DNA of 64,000 nt from an uncultured candidate division Zixibacteria bacterium (GCA_903908285.1 CAIVRH010000029.1:38037-102036); one strand, 5' to 3'. Counted from the stretch's first letter, positions 1 through 8,633 are shown. Notes: generated by a model not told the origin, from the sequence alone. A program made the numbers and translations.

Positions 1-345
1 TTTCCCTTTGGCCAGCCGGATCACGTTTTCGAAGATGATCTTGGCTTGATCCAAGGTTATGGAGGCGTTGACCGCCTCATATTTGGAGGTATGATCATAT
101 TTTAGATCTCTGATTTTGAAGATACAGCGGTGAAGAATTTTGATAGCTTGAACTAAGCTTTTCCCCCAGCGGTTACCGGTGTGGAGGGCATTTTCCGGCT
201 TGGTGGAGTTACGAAGCCATTTGATTTGTCCCGGGTGAGGCTCGATTCCCAAAAATTGCCTGGCGAATTCAACCGGATCGTTAATAGCATTTCGCAAGTA
301 TCTATCTTTATTCGGTAAATCTTCAGCATTATTTGATTTTGACAA
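1..345 (-). CDS. Phage terminase large subunit, N-terminal part (runs off left edge)
   Basis: The reading frame has no ATG and starts at a TTG (345-343) about 9 bases after an AAGG ribosome-binding site; an in-frame TGA lies just upstream. The visible 115 residues contain an aromatic/Q-type adenine-binding segment (FLGIEPHPGQIKWL) followed by a Walker A-like motif TGNRWGKS near residue 52, the usual start of a large terminase ATPase that drives DNA packaging. The nuclease half lies outside the window. The upstream neighbour on the same strand is a portal-like gene, which supports a phage or phage-derived packaging module. The order portal then terminase is the reverse of the common one. The family call is by motif; a different P-loop ATPase is possible but less likely. 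Confidence 0.72.
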   Translation of the reverse strand, partial: MSKSNNAEDLPNKDRYLRNAINDPVEFARQFLGIEPHPGQIKWLRNSTKPENALHTGNRWGKSLVQAIKILHRCIFKIRDLKYDHTSKYEAVNASITLDQAKIIFENVIRLAKGK

Positions 346-460
346 ATCATCATCCCTTTTTCATCCTTTTGAAGATCGAAACTGGTTTATCGGTCGCTGT
401 GCTCGCATTTAAATTCTTGTTTCGACAGTGATAAACGAGTATTTCTTCATTGGTTTAATC

Positions 461-664
461 AGTTTAATCCGCTACATCCGTTGACTGTTTTTGCGGCGGA
501 CTGCGGACAACGGACATCGGACGTTTTTGCCCTTGCCGTGGACTGTTGACCGTCGACCATGGACCTATTACCATCCGTTTCATCCGTCCCGACGGACGCC
601 CGTCTGGGCGCTACATCCGTTGACTGTTTTTGCGGCGGACTGCGGACGGCCGACGGCGGTCGCC
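461..664 (+). repeat. GGAC-rich interspersed repeat (family 1)
   Basis: The segment carries GCGGCGGACTGCGGAC, ATCCGTTGACTGTTTT, GACCGTCGACCATGGACC and CATCCGTTTCATCCGTCC modules, the last with the hairpin CCCGACGGACGCCCGTCTGGG nearby. The ATCCGTTGAC/GCGGCGGAC module occurs twice. It fills the gap between the portal-like gene and the terminase, and its GGAC-rich end abuts the portal stop codon. Confidence 0.85.
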
Positions 665-2005
665 CTATTCCATCTCCCTTTTTGCCTGATCCTCGGTAAT
701 CAACCCTGCTTCCTTCTTCCGGATGATGTTTTCCAGATGAACTTTCTCCGCTTCCCTCTGCTCCAGCATGCCGAAGAATTTCCGGTTGTCAAAATGATGT
801 TCGCATTCCAAAGGCAGACCCCACAGAGCTAATTCGATATTCCTGAGCCACTCCAGGAATCTTTTAGCGCTTCTTTGGATGGAGACGACGTTTTGCATGA
901 TCAGCTCGAACTTGAACTTGGCCCAGCTCTGGTTTGGACCATACGAGTAGCCCAAAAGAGAGGGATCCAGATGCACTCCCGCGCAGATGTCCTCGATCAA
1001 AGCTTTATGATTGATGTACCAGTAATTGGAGGAAGATACATGACCGGAGGGACCGATGTATTCGATGGATACATCGTTCCAGGTGATGGGATTATCCTCC
1101 GGAGCCAGTTTTCTCATCATTTCCACTGCATTTTCATAATACTTGTTTGCCCGGGAGAGGTAATTCTCATCCGATTCTCCGGAGATTCTATCCGGGGGCT
1201 TGATCTTCAAATGTATGCGGTGATAACCGGCATTATGCATGGTCTTCTGCATATCTTCCAATAACCTCTGTTCTACCCTAGCCACAAAGGGAATGGAGCT
1301 TAGGATGCTTCTTCCTCTCGGATCATCCGGGTCCAATCCTACATAGAAGGTGGAGTGGGGGTTCAGCTTAACCAGTTTTCCATCCGCCTCCTGGAATAGT
1401 TCCCAGATGTTTTCATCTTTCAGCCTGAATCTGACGGTAGCGGGATCGATGAAATAAAACTTGTCCAATCTATCCCGGGACGGAGTTAAAACCACCTCAC
1501 CGCAAACTGCTCCGTCGGTAAATAGCGATCTGAAGAATTGGGCTAATAATGCATCCACCCCGCCGAATTTCTGAAAACTGTGCTGATAGATTCGCCGGTC
1601 CAAATTTTTTATCACTTCACTGCCTTTATCCAAAAGCGCCTCATCTTCCGATCCTTTCAGTTCAAAGTTGTTGGGAGAGGCACAAATCTTGGTCCAGGTC
1701 CAGACTGCAGAATTCAAGATAGGAATGTTTTCCCTCATGAAACGATAGAGTTTGATGCGGAAGGAATTGTCCTCATAAGAACTTTGGGGTAGGAGCAAAT
1801 CCCCTTGATCCAGCCATGAATTTCTTTTGGAGACGGGGGAGGTAGGGAAATCCTTGACCTTGGGCGCATTGCTTCCGATCGCGGAGAATTTTTGATTTAC
1901 CGGGACACCGGGATCGATCGGTATGGTCTTTTCCATTCTACTGCTCGCATTTCTTTTAAGCGAAATGCCCTTCAATAAGTTTTTCAAAAAATTTAAATAT
2001 GGCAT
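665..2005 (-). CDS. Phage portal-like protein
   Basis: About 446 residues. The layout matches portal proteins: an early segment with many aromatic residues (YRFMRENIPILNSAVWTWT), a central region with FIDPATVRF and a proline/aspartate motif (YVGLDPDDPRGRSIL), a helical stem region with ALIEDICAGVHLDPSLLGY, and a charged C-terminal helix ending EAGLITEDQAKREME, a typical portal tail. Portals form the dodecameric DNA gate at a capsid vertex. I chose the ATG at 2005 because GAGG lies 7 bases upstream; an ATG at 2029 is also in frame but has no good site and overlaps the end of another open frame. A terminase frame follows 320 bases downstream, with a family 1 repeat between them. No other head or tail genes are visible in the window, so a complete prophage cannot be claimed. 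Confidence 0.7.
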   Translation of the reverse strand: MPYLNFLKNLLKGISLKRNASSRMEKTIPIDPGVPVNQKFSAIGSNAPKVKDFPTSPVSKRNSWLDQGDLLLPQSSYEDNSFRIKLYRFMRENIPILNSAVWTWTKICASPNNFELKGSEDEALLDKGSEVIKNLDRRIYQHSFQKFGGVDALLAQFFRSLFTDGAVCGEVVLTPSRDRLDKFYFIDPATVRFRLKDENIWELFQEADGKLVKLNPHSTFYVGLDPDDPRGRSILSSIPFVARVEQRLLEDMQKTMHNAGYHRIHLKIKPPDRISGESDENYLSRANKYYENAVEMMRKLAPEDNPITWNDVSIEYIGPSGHVSSSNYWYINHKALIEDICAGVHLDPSLLGYSYGPNQSWAKFKFELIMQNVVSIQRSAKRFLEWLRNIELALWGLPLECEHHFDNRKFFGMLEQREAEKVHLENIIRKKEAGLITEDQAKREME

Positions 2006-2018
2006 GTTTGTCCTCGGG

Positions 2019-2201
2019 TTAAAATTCATATTCGGATATAACAGTAACCACTGCTCTCAAAAACTCGGCCGCTGTCCTTTTCACCACCGATGTGATATAA
2101 GATTTGTAACTGGAGTGTCTACTTTTAAGTGAATTGAAATTTTCCTTTCCCCACCAGGGAGATGCGTATGCATGCTCCGCAGGACTAAAAGATGAGGGGG
2201 A
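2019..2201 (-). pseudogene. Possible 3' remnant of a phage-region gene upstream of the portal
   Basis: A frame of 60 codons ends at TAA (2021-2019), overlapping the longer portal start. It contains AEHAYASPWWGKENF and an amphipathic helical tail (SVVKRTAAEFLRAVVTVISE) that reads like protein rather than chance, but it has no ATG and only two adjacent GTG codons late in the frame. It could be a truncated gene whose 5' end was lost, or chance coding. I recognise no family. Confidence 0.3.
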
Positions 2202-2264
2202 CTAATGTTAAGATAGCTCACATGTCACAAGTCCACTTGTAGAAGTTTGTCCTTCTTAAATCGC

Positions 2265-2294
2265 TTGACTTTGGTTTAAAACTGCTTTTATATT
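2265..2294 (+). promoter_or_regulatory. Sigma-70-type promoter for recG
   Basis: TTGACT (2265-2270), an 18-base spacer and TATATT (2289-2294) lie about 45 bases before the recG start. The boxes match the consensus well apart from the last base of the -35. Confidence 0.6.
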
Positions 2295-2337
2295 ACTATG
2301 GTTTTCAAACCAAGCGCTATTTATATGAGGAGTTCAT

Positions 2338-4482
2338 TTGCCATCGGTCACGACAAAATCGGAAAAACGCCACCGGGTGGAACTTACCAGCTCGATTCAA
2401 TATCTCAAAGGCATCGGTCCGGTAAAAGCCGAAGCCCTAAAGCAGATCGGGGTCCAGACCGTAGAAGACCTGCTCTATTACGTTCCCCGCAAATATCTGG
2501 ATCGCTCTACCATCCTTCCCATAGGAAAATTACAGGAAGGAATCGTCGCCACGGTGATAGGAAGAGTGGAGGCATCGGGCATCAAAAGGGTGAGAAGACC
2601 CCGAAAACCCCAGTTTCATGTGATCTTAAGAGACGACACCGGTTACATCCGGCTGGTCTGGTTCAACAACTGGAAATGGGCGCCCAAGCTTTTTGAGGAA
2701 AACGATCTGGTGGTCGCCTCCGGGATGGTAAATGTATATGGCGGATACCAGATGACCCACCCGGAGTTTGAGATAATCTCGAAAAAGTCGGAAGAGGATA
2801 TCTCCGGGGATGATTTGATTCATACCGGAAGAATCATCCCACTTTATCCCTCCACTGCCGAGCTGAAAAGGGTTTGGCTCGACAGCCGCGGATTCCGAAG
2901 AGTGCTGAAACCGCTACTGAAGGAGGTCCCTGAGTTGATCTGTGAAACCCTTCCCGAAAAAGTGCTTACCCAGGAAAATTTGAGTTCACTGGCTTATGCC
3001 ATAAGGGAAATACATTTTCCGGAAGACACTAAATCTGCGGAGGAAGCCCGCACCCGGCTCGCCTTCGATGAGCTTTTCTACTTGGAATTGATGCTGGCTT
3101 TGAGAAAACAGAAAATCCACCGGGAGGAGGGGATTGCGTTTAATAAACCGGGTGATTTGGTGAGAACTCTCTTAAAAACACTGCCTTTCCAGCTTACCGA
3201 AGCTCAAAGGAAGGTACTGCGGGAGATCACCAAAGACATGATGTCGAAAAACAGCATGCACCGTCTGCTTCAGGGGGATGTAGGGTCGGGCAAAACCATC
3301 GTAGCCCTCTTTGCCATGCTTATCGCTGTAGAAAACAGTTATCAGGCTGCCCTCATGGCTCCGACCGAGATTTTGGCGGAACAGCATCATATTACCATTC
3401 ATAAGTTGTTGGAATCCCTGGGAGTGAAGATCGCCCTGCTAACCAGTTCGGTGACCGGTCCGGATAGGAAGGGTGTGTTACAAAATATCCGGGATGGCAC
3501 TGCTCAAGTGGTGATCGGCACTCATGCCTTGCTTCAGGAGAATGTGGAATTCGAACGATTGGGTCTGGTGGTGATAGATGAGCAGCACCGCTTCGGGGTA
3601 TTGCAAAGGGCACAGATGAAGAAGAAAGGGGCTTCTCCGGACATTCTGGTGATGACCGCCACTCCCATCCCCCGCAGTTTGGCTTTAACCGTGTATGGTG
3701 ATCTGGACGTATCGGTGATAGACTCTCTCCCCCCCGGAAGAAAACCGGCAAAAACCTCGGTCTGGACCGAAAGCTCCAAAACCGAGATGTATCAACTGGT
3801 GGAGGGGGAATTAAAAAAAGGACATCAGGCCTACATCGTATATCCGCTGGTGGAGGAATCGGAAAAAGCAGACTTAAAAGCAGCAACCGAAAGTTACGAA
3901 CTATTGAAAGAAAATATCTTTCCTAATCGGCGTTTGGCTTTGCTTCACGGGCGGATAAAAAGCAAAGAGAGGGAAACTATAATGCAAACCTTTCGTAAAG
4001 GGGAATACGACATCCTGGTTGCCACCACCGTCATCGAGGTGGGGGTGGATGTCCCCAACGCCGCGGTGATGGTGATCGAGCATGCGGAAAGATTCGGGTT
4101 GTCCCAGCTGCATCAATTGAGAGGAAGGATCGGGCGGGGAGCGGATCAATCCTATTGCCTTTTGGCGACAAATTACCCCATGTCGGAGGAGGCAAAAATG
4201 AGGCTTCAAGCCATGACCGCCACCAACGACGGATTCAAAATCTCGGAGATCGACTTAAAATTACGCGGGCCGGGCGAGTTCTTCGGAACCAGACAGCATG
4301 GCTTGCCGGAACTCCAAATTGCTGATATCATCGCCGATGCCAGACTTCTTTATCAGGCCAGGGATTGGGCTTTCCGGGTGATTCAGGAAGACCCGAAGTT
4401 AAATCAAACCGAGAATCAATGCATTCGATCGACCTTTCTCCGCAAATATAAAAAGAAATTCTCGTTAGTCGACATTGGATGA
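2338..4482 (+). CDS. recG: ATP-dependent DNA helicase RecG
   Basis: 714 residues, close to the usual RecG length of about 690. It remodels stalled forks and branch-migrates Holliday junctions. Residues 1-280 form the wedge/OB part with the helix-hairpin-helix-like YLKGIGPVKAEALKQIGV start. The helicase core follows: Walker A GDVGSGKT near residue 313, DEQH near 414, MTATPIPRSLALT, then VIEVGVDVPNA and QLRGRIGRG of the second RecA-like lobe. The C-terminal TRG-like region contains LKLRGPGEFFGTRQHGLP. The start is TTG with AGGAG five bases upstream, and a good sigma-70 promoter precedes it. No frameshift or missing motif is seen. It is transcribed divergently from the phage-type genes. Confidence 0.97.
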   Translation: MPSVTTKSEKRHRVELTSSIQYLKGIGPVKAEALKQIGVQTVEDLLYYVPRKYLDRSTILPIGKLQEGIVATVIGRVEASGIKRVRRPRKPQFHVILRDDTGYIRLVWFNNWKWAPKLFEENDLVVASGMVNVYGGYQMTHPEFEIISKKSEEDISGDDLIHTGRIIPLYPSTAELKRVWLDSRGFRRVLKPLLKEVPELICETLPEKVLTQENLSSLAYAIREIHFPEDTKSAEEARTRLAFDELFYLELMLALRKQKIHREEGIAFNKPGDLVRTLLKTLPFQLTEAQRKVLREITKDMMSKNSMHRLLQGDVGSGKTIVALFAMLIAVENSYQAALMAPTEILAEQHHITIHKLLESLGVKIALLTSSVTGPDRKGVLQNIRDGTAQVVIGTHALLQENVEFERLGLVVIDEQHRFGVLQRAQMKKKGASPDILVMTATPIPRSLALTVYGDLDVSVIDSLPPGRKPAKTSVWTESSKTEMYQLVEGELKKGHQAYIVYPLVEESEKADLKAATESYELLKENIFPNRRLALLHGRIKSKERETIMQTFRKGEYDILVATTVIEVGVDVPNAAVMVIEHAERFGLSQLHQLRGRIGRGADQSYCLLATNYPMSEEAKMRLQAMTATNDGFKISEIDLKLRGPGEFFGTRQHGLPELQIADIIADARLLYQARDWAFRVIQEDPKLNQTENQCIRSTFLRKYKKKFSLVDIG

Positions 4483-4576
4483 TTTATTTTAAGAACAATT
4501 TATGGTGTAAGTTTGTCTCATATCTAAAAAATGAATTTTAACGTAAGACAACTGAGGGTTTGAGTGTTAAGGTTTA

Positions 4577-4931
4577 ACTATGGACTGTGGACCGTCGACC
4601 ATGGACCTATTACCATCCGTTTCATCCGTCCCGACGGACGCCCGTCTGGGCGCTTAATCCGTTGACGGTTTTAGCGGCGGACTACGGTCGGCGGACGGTT
4701 TGTGCTTTTACTGTGGACGGTCGACTATGGACCTATTACCATCCGTTTCATCCGTCCCGACGGACGCCCGTCTGGGCGCTTAATCCGTTGACGGTTTTAG
4801 CGGCGGACTACGGTCGGCGGACGGTTTATACTTTTACTGTGGACTGTCGACCGTGGACAAATTAACATCCGTTAAATCCGTTGACGGTTTTAGCGGCGGA
4901 CAGCGGACTGTGGACTGCGGACGTTTTTAAA
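4577..4931 (+). repeat. Tandem array of GGAC-rich family 1 repeat
   Basis: Two near-identical units of about 127 bases run from roughly 4585 and 4712, followed by a shortened third. Each unit reads GACCGTCGACCATGGACC, CATCCGTTTCATCCGTCC, a CCCGACGGACGCCCGTCTGGG hairpin, TTAATCCGTTGACGG, then GCGGCGGACTACGGTCGG. The array ends in GGACTGTGGACTGCGGACG directly before the DUF366 ribosome-binding site. It fills the gap between recG and the next gene. Confidence 0.9.
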
Positions 4932-4943
4932 GGAGATCAAACC

Positions 4944-5501
4944 ATGCGATCACTTTTCATTAAAGAGGAAATTTCGTTCACCGGTGAACAGCTTCTCTCC
5001 TACTGGGCATATACCCATTATGACCTCCCCGGAGACAGCATCCTCGCTTTCATCGGACCATGCCAGATAGATGAAAAATACATCGTCGGCATAAATCACT
5101 TCAAAAAGAAGACCCAGATCAAAAGCGAGCGTATGCTTCATTTTCTGGTGGAGCATTTCGAGCTGGATCTGGAAAAAGCCATATTAAGGCAAAAACTTTT
5201 GGTGGATATTGTCAAGGATAAACTGAATCATCGGATCAAAGGAGATGTGTTACAGAGATGGGGGGACGATCTGTATGATACCGACTTCAAGCTCACTGTC
5301 TCAGCGACGGTAAGAACCCCGGTCTCCACCAAAATCCACTTGGGGATTAACATCTCCAGCCAGAATACTCCGGTAAAGGCTAGGGGGTTGACCGATTACG
5401 GGATCGATCCCAACGATATCTCTCAGGCGGTGATGGATCAATACCGTCTGGACATGCGGCTCATTTCAGAAAAACTATGGAGGATCAGAAGCATCGAGTA
5501 G
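4944..5501 (+). CDS. DUF366 family protein
   Basis: 185 residues starting MRSLFIKEEISFTGEQLLS. The opening strand, the IGPCQIDEKYIVG and KSERMLHFLVEHFE segments, and the late GLTDYGIDPNDISQ motif resemble the DUF366 family of archaea and some bacteria, whose function is not known. The start at 4944 has AAGGAG nine bases upstream. The frame stays open further 5' into the family 1 repeat, but those codons are repeat sequence and are unlikely to be translated. Two small genes follow on the same strand at short spacing, so all three may be co-transcribed. No membrane segment or signal peptide is visible, so a cytoplasmic location is likely. Confidence 0.75.
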   Translation: MRSLFIKEEISFTGEQLLSYWAYTHYDLPGDSILAFIGPCQIDEKYIVGINHFKKKTQIKSERMLHFLVEHFELDLEKAILRQKLLVDIVKDKLNHRIKGDVLQRWGDDLYDTDFKLTVSATVRTPVSTKIHLGINISSQNTPVKARGLTDYGIDPNDISQAVMDQYRLDMRLISEKLWRIRSIE

Positions 5502-5585
5502 AAAGTAATGGAAACCCAAAATCAGTTATCCAAACTAAGGGTTAAGCAGAAAGACCGGATAAACAATAAATAGCGGAAAGGAAAT

Positions 5586-5786
5586 ATGAAAACTTCAGAA
5601 AAACTCAATAAGGCTCATGAGATGGTAAATCTGTTGGAAAAAACTATTAAAGAAATCATTCGGGAAGTTGAGGATTACGATCTGGAGAGACTCCTAAAGA
5701 AAATTGATGCCGAGTGCATGGATTTACACCACAATATTTCCCTCGCCAGAAGACTGGCGGAAGGTACCAAGGAAAAAGAGGAGTAA
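5586..5786 (+). CDS. Small coiled-coil protein, unknown function
   Basis: 66 residues, almost wholly charged amphipathic helix (EMVNLLEKTIKEIIREVEDYDLERLLKKI), consistent with a short coiled coil. AAGGAAAT precedes the ATG at the right spacing. It sits between DUF366 and a DUF1844 gene with short gaps on both sides, suggesting one transcript. I recognise no family. Overlapping longer frames on the same strand are less plausible because they lack a site. Confidence 0.55.
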   Translation: MKTSEKLNKAHEMVNLLEKTIKEIIREVEDYDLERLLKKIDAECMDLHHNISLARRLAEGTKEKEE

Positions 5787-5808
5787 TCGAAGCCCAAAAG
5801 GGGATAAT

Positions 5809-6150
5809 ATGGTTAATAACGAATCAGAGAAAAGAGAAGAACTCCATTTCATCCAGCTGGTGTTAATGTTCCAATCTGCTGCCCTACAACAGATGGGAAA
5901 GATTCAGAATCCCCTTACCCAAAAAATCGAGCGTGATTTGGAACAAGCCCGATTCTCCATCGACATGCTGGAGATGATCCAGAACCGGACCAAAAACAAC
6001 CTTTCGGAGAACGAAAAGAAGTTTTTGGAGCATACCTTGTTCGAATTGAGGATGAATTTCATGGATGAAATGAGCAAGGATAAAGATAAAAAGATGGCGG
6101 GTGATTCTTCCCCGAAAGAACCGGAAAAGCAAGACGAAAATCAGCCTTAG
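5809..6150 (+). CDS. DUF1844 domain protein
   Basis: 113 residues. The core LHFIQLVLMFQSAALQQMG, ERDLEQARFSIDMLEMI, RTKNNLSENEKKFLEHTLFELRMNF pattern is the DUF1844 signature (a helical domain of unknown function found in many FCB and delta-type bacteria). A charged, low-complexity tail of about 25 residues follows (KDKDKKMAGDSSPKEPEKQ). The ATG at 5809 follows AAAAGGGG; a longer frame starting upstream overlaps the previous gene and is unlikely. It lies 22 bases after the coiled-coil gene. Confidence 0.75.
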   Translation: MVNNESEKREELHFIQLVLMFQSAALQQMGKIQNPLTQKIERDLEQARFSIDMLEMIQNRTKNNLSENEKKFLEHTLFELRMNFMDEMSKDKDKKMAGDSSPKEPEKQDENQP

Positions 6151-6245
6151 TCCAGAAGCTTAGCGCTCCTGATATCCGGTTTTGAACGACCCTCCCAACA
6201 GAAAAACGACAACTGTATGGAGAATTTCCCTCTCCCCTCTGAGGG

Positions 6246-6365
6246 TGTGTCATAACTCGGTTTTTTGTAGCCGCCCGTATGGGCGAAAATCCCTTGTTGA
6301 ATTCCAACAACTTACGCAATCTAAAGATTGCGGCTACAAACTCAAAACACAATTGTGACACAGTC
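6246..6365. repeat. MITE-like element with GTAG-headed palindromes (family 2, copy 1)
   Basis: The ends are inverted: TGTGTCATAACTCGGTTTTTT at the left, and TGTGACACAG at the right. Inside are GTAGCCGCCCGTATGGGCG and, inverted, CGCAATCTAAAGATTGCGGC followed by CTAC. A second copy at about 7.9 kb has related ends. The rest of the 6151-6507 gap shows nothing else. Confidence 0.75.
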
Positions 6366-6507
6366 TCTCTGGGGAGAGGGCAGAGTGAGGGGAAGTAACT
6401 AAAACTCATCCGCCATTCATTTTGTTGATCTCCTTCCCATTTATGTGAATCCGCAAGACAGTAAACTCCGTATACACCAATAGATCATAATAAAAGAGGA
6501 GGTTGCC

Positions 6508-6885
6508 ATGTCTAAGAAACTTTATCGCTCGCAATCCAGTTCCATGATTGCCGGAATTTGTGGAGGATTGGGCGAATATTTTAACGTCGATCCCACCATC
6601 GTAAGGATAGCGGCAGTGCTTTTGATCTTTGCCAATGGTATGGGGCTTTTGGCTTACATTATCGGATGGATAATCATTCCCCGCCGCCCTATAATGGAAA
6701 TGGAAGTTACTCCTCCGGAGAAATCCCAGTACAGTTATCTTTTGCCCGGTTTGGCCTTGATTGTGGTGGGTCTGGTCTTTCTTTTGAACAATCTGGTCCA
6801 TTGGTTCCGGTTTCATTATCTCTGGCCCATTCTTCTGATTGTAATCGGGATCGTTATGTTGCTGAAGTCATCCCTAAAGAAATAA
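6508..6885 (+). CDS. PspC domain membrane protein
   Basis: 125 residues. Residues 1-60 are a PspC domain (KKLYRSQSSSMIAGICGGLGEYF, DPTIVRIAAVLL, LAYIIGWIIIP), which in phage-shock systems sits in the inner membrane and signals envelope stress. The second half holds two more hydrophobic stretches (LLPGLALIVVGLVFLL and HYLWPILLIVIGIVMLL), like the N-terminal part of LiaF-type proteins. AGGAGG precedes the ATG. The next gene begins with similar membrane segments and sits 43 bases downstream, so the pair probably works together in envelope-stress sensing. No PspA or LiaRS gene is in the window. Confidence 0.85.
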   Translation: MSKKLYRSQSSSMIAGICGGLGEYFNVDPTIVRIAAVLLIFANGMGLLAYIIGWIIIPRRPIMEMEVTPPEKSQYSYLLPGLALIVVGLVFLLNNLVHWFRFHYLWPILLIVIGIVMLLKSSLKK

Positions 6886-6928
6886 TACTTGTGTTTGTTC
6901 ATTGATTTTTCTTCAAGGAGAGTTCAAA

Positions 6929-7876
6929 ATGCATATCGCAAGATTAAGAAACGGAGTCATACTCATATCCGTGGGAGTGGTTTTGCTTTTGAACACCACC
7001 GGACATCTCCCCTGGATGGTGTGGTCGAGAATACTTTCTCTTTGGCCCATGGTCTTGGTTGCCATCGGGATCGAGCTGCTATTTAAAAGAACCCATCTTT
7101 CCTTTCTGGCAATCATTTCTCCCCTTTTGTTCCTCGCCACCATCTTAGGTCCGGCATTAATTTTCAAACCAGATTTCAGCAAAATCCATAAAACCGGCGA
7201 AGCCTATCTTTGGAGCCAGGATATGGATTCGACTTTAACTAAAGTCACTGCCGACCTTGAGTTAAATGCCGTGGATCTAAGGCTCTCGTCTGGTACCGAT
7301 AGGTTGGTTTCGGCGGAATTGGACTATTGTGATAACCCGCCGCTTGCAACCTACCGGTATATAAACTCAGATAGCTCAGCCATTATCAAAATAAAGGATA
7401 CCGAGAGAAGCAGGAATCATGGATGGAGCTTCAGCCAGCCCTGGTTTGGATGGGACAAATGCGAGAAGAATTGGGATATCAAACTGACCGATCGAATCCC
7501 CATCAGTTTTAAGGTTGATGCAAATGCCGTCAAGGCGGATTTTGACCTTTCCGATCTTAAGGTGGAAGAATTCAATCTTAATGTCAACGCTTCTAAAGTA
7601 AGTATTAGGATTGGGGATGCGGTTGATCAGGTCAGCTGCCGAATCGACGCCAATGCAGCAAAGCTCACTTTTTCTTTTCCGGAAAATATGGCTTTAAGAA
7701 TCATAGATCATTCCAAAATGAGCTCCACTAACTTTTCCCATATCAGTCTAAAAGAATTCAGAGACGGTTTCGAAACCCCCGATTTCGAAAACTCACCCCG
7801 CCATCTCGTCTTATATCTGGACGGCTCGGCCATCAAGCTTACTGTAGATCAATACACATCGGGCAAGGGCATCTAA
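6929..7876 (+). CDS. LiaF-like membrane protein with extracytoplasmic beta domain
   Basis: 315 residues. Three or four N-terminal transmembrane segments (GVILISVGVVLLLNTTG, SLWPMVLVAIGIELLF, LAIISPLLFLATILGPALIF) are followed by about 220 residues rich in short alternating strands (DLELNAVDLRLSSG, FNLNVNASKVSIRIGD, CRIDANAAKLTFSFPE), the right-handed repeat pattern of the DUF2154/LiaF C-terminal domain. I chose the ATG at 6929 because AAGGAGAG lies just upstream; an ATG at 6902 is in frame but would put that site inside the gene. It follows the PspC gene closely and may be its partner or inhibitor. Confidence 0.75.
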   Translation: MHIARLRNGVILISVGVVLLLNTTGHLPWMVWSRILSLWPMVLVAIGIELLFKRTHLSFLAIISPLLFLATILGPALIFKPDFSKIHKTGEAYLWSQDMDSTLTKVTADLELNAVDLRLSSGTDRLVSAELDYCDNPPLATYRYINSDSSAIIKIKDTERSRNHGWSFSQPWFGWDKCEKNWDIKLTDRIPISFKVDANAVKADFDLSDLKVEEFNLNVNASKVSIRIGDAVDQVSCRIDANAAKLTFSFPENMALRIIDHSKMSSTNFSHISLKEFRDGFETPDFENSPRHLVLYLDGSAIKLTVDQYTSGKGI

Positions 7877-7916
7877 AGCATTCCCCTCTGTTTCCAATAT
7901 CCCTATCCCCTTTGAG

Positions 7917-8038
7917 GGTGCGCCATATAGGGGTTTTGACTTTGTAGCCGCAATCTTTAGATTGCGTATGTCGTTGTAATCCAACAAGCCGTTCTCGCAG
8001 ACTAAAGTCTGCAGCTACAAAAACTGAATTACGACACA
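7917..8038. repeat. MITE-like element with GTAG-headed palindromes (family 2, copy 2)
   Basis: GTAGCCGCAATCTTTAGATTGCG (7944 onward) and the inverted CGCAGACTAAAGTCTGCAGCTAC (ending 8018) are arranged head to head. The right end, read on the minus strand, is TGTGTCGTAATTCAGTTTTT, close to the left end of copy 1. Most of the remaining gap up to 8290 also holds TGTCCTGAGG/CCGAAGGA repeat fragments. Confidence 0.75.
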
Positions 8039-8289
8039 GCTCTTTGGAGAAAGAGTAGGTTGAAAATCCCGCCCTTCGATTTACTTAGGATGGTGACCGA
8101 CATGTCCTGAGGCAAAACCGAAGGAAACCGAACCACCAGAGGTGGGAGTGAGGGAAATGCTCCATTTTCACTATCGTAAAATATCAAAATAGACATTACC
8201 AATCTCCGCATTAGAAAACCTTACCTCAAAACATTCCTAAGCCGGTTATTGTGCGCCTATTTTCATTAGATTTCTCAAATCGAAGATTA

Positions 8290-8318
8290 TTGCTTTTCTT
8301 GGCAATATTTCGTATTTT
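8290..8318 (+). promoter_or_regulatory. Possible sigma-70 promoter for hicBA
   Basis: TTGCTT (8290-8295), a 17-base spacer and TATTTT (8313-8318) in AT-rich DNA. The boxes are only partial matches; position before the toxin-antitoxin operon is the main support. Confidence 0.35.
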
Positions 8319-8347
8319 ATTGCAGAATTCAATTGGAGGAATTATTT

Positions 8348-8407
8348 ATGCTCCGGGAAAAGTACCTCCCAAAACCAAACCACGAAAAATATCTTCTTGA
8401 AAGGTAG
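8348..8407 (+). CDS. Possible 19-codon leader peptide before hicB
   Basis: ATG to TAG encodes MLREKYLPKPNHEKYLLER. A strong TTGGAGGA site lies 7 bases upstream, better than that of hicB, which starts only six bases after this stop. It may be a translated leader that couples to hicB, or the truncated start of a lost gene. It is too short to judge by composition. Confidence 0.35.
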   Translation: MLREKYLPKPNHEKYLLER

Positions 8408-8413
8408 AGTCAT

Positions 8414-8632
8414 ATGTTAAAAAACTATACTGCCAAATACACAAAGATCAAGTCCGGTTATATGGGACAACTGGTGGAATGGCCCGAAGTGATCACCGAG
8501 GGGAAGACACTTGAAGAATGCAGAGAGATGTTAAAGGATGCCTTGCATGAAATGATCCTCGCCTATCGAAAACAAAAAAAAGAAATTCCCATCGGCGGGG
8601 CTCTGATAGAACAACTACCCGCAGAGGTATAG
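8414..8632 (+). CDS. hicB: HicB-family antitoxin
   Basis: 72 residues with the partial RNase H-like HicB fold: a first strand YTAKYTKIKSGYMGQLVEWPEVITEG, then the helix TLEECREMLKDALHEMILAYRKQ. HicB binds and neutralises the HicA mRNA interferase. There is no obvious C-terminal ribbon-helix-helix, so the DNA-binding part may be missing or supplied otherwise. The antitoxin gene precedes the toxin, the reverse of the commonest hicAB order. The ATG of hicA follows the stop by one base, so translation is probably coupled. Confidence 0.88.
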   Translation: MLKNYTAKYTKIKSGYMGQLVEWPEVITEGKTLEECREMLKDALHEMILAYRKQKKEIPIGGALIEQLPAEV

Positions 8633-8633
8633 G

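Noticed and set aside
491..832. Open frame inside the family 1 repeat
   Set aside because: It is repeat sequence read in an open frame, overlaps the portal gene and has no ribosome-binding site.
4640..4680. TTGAC inside family 1 repeats as a general promoter
   Set aside because: No -10 box at the right spacing in most copies; noted only as a possibility for DUF366.
4587..4865. Open frame across the tandem family 1 array
   Set aside because: The translated product is a direct copy of the 127-base unit; nothing suggests translation.
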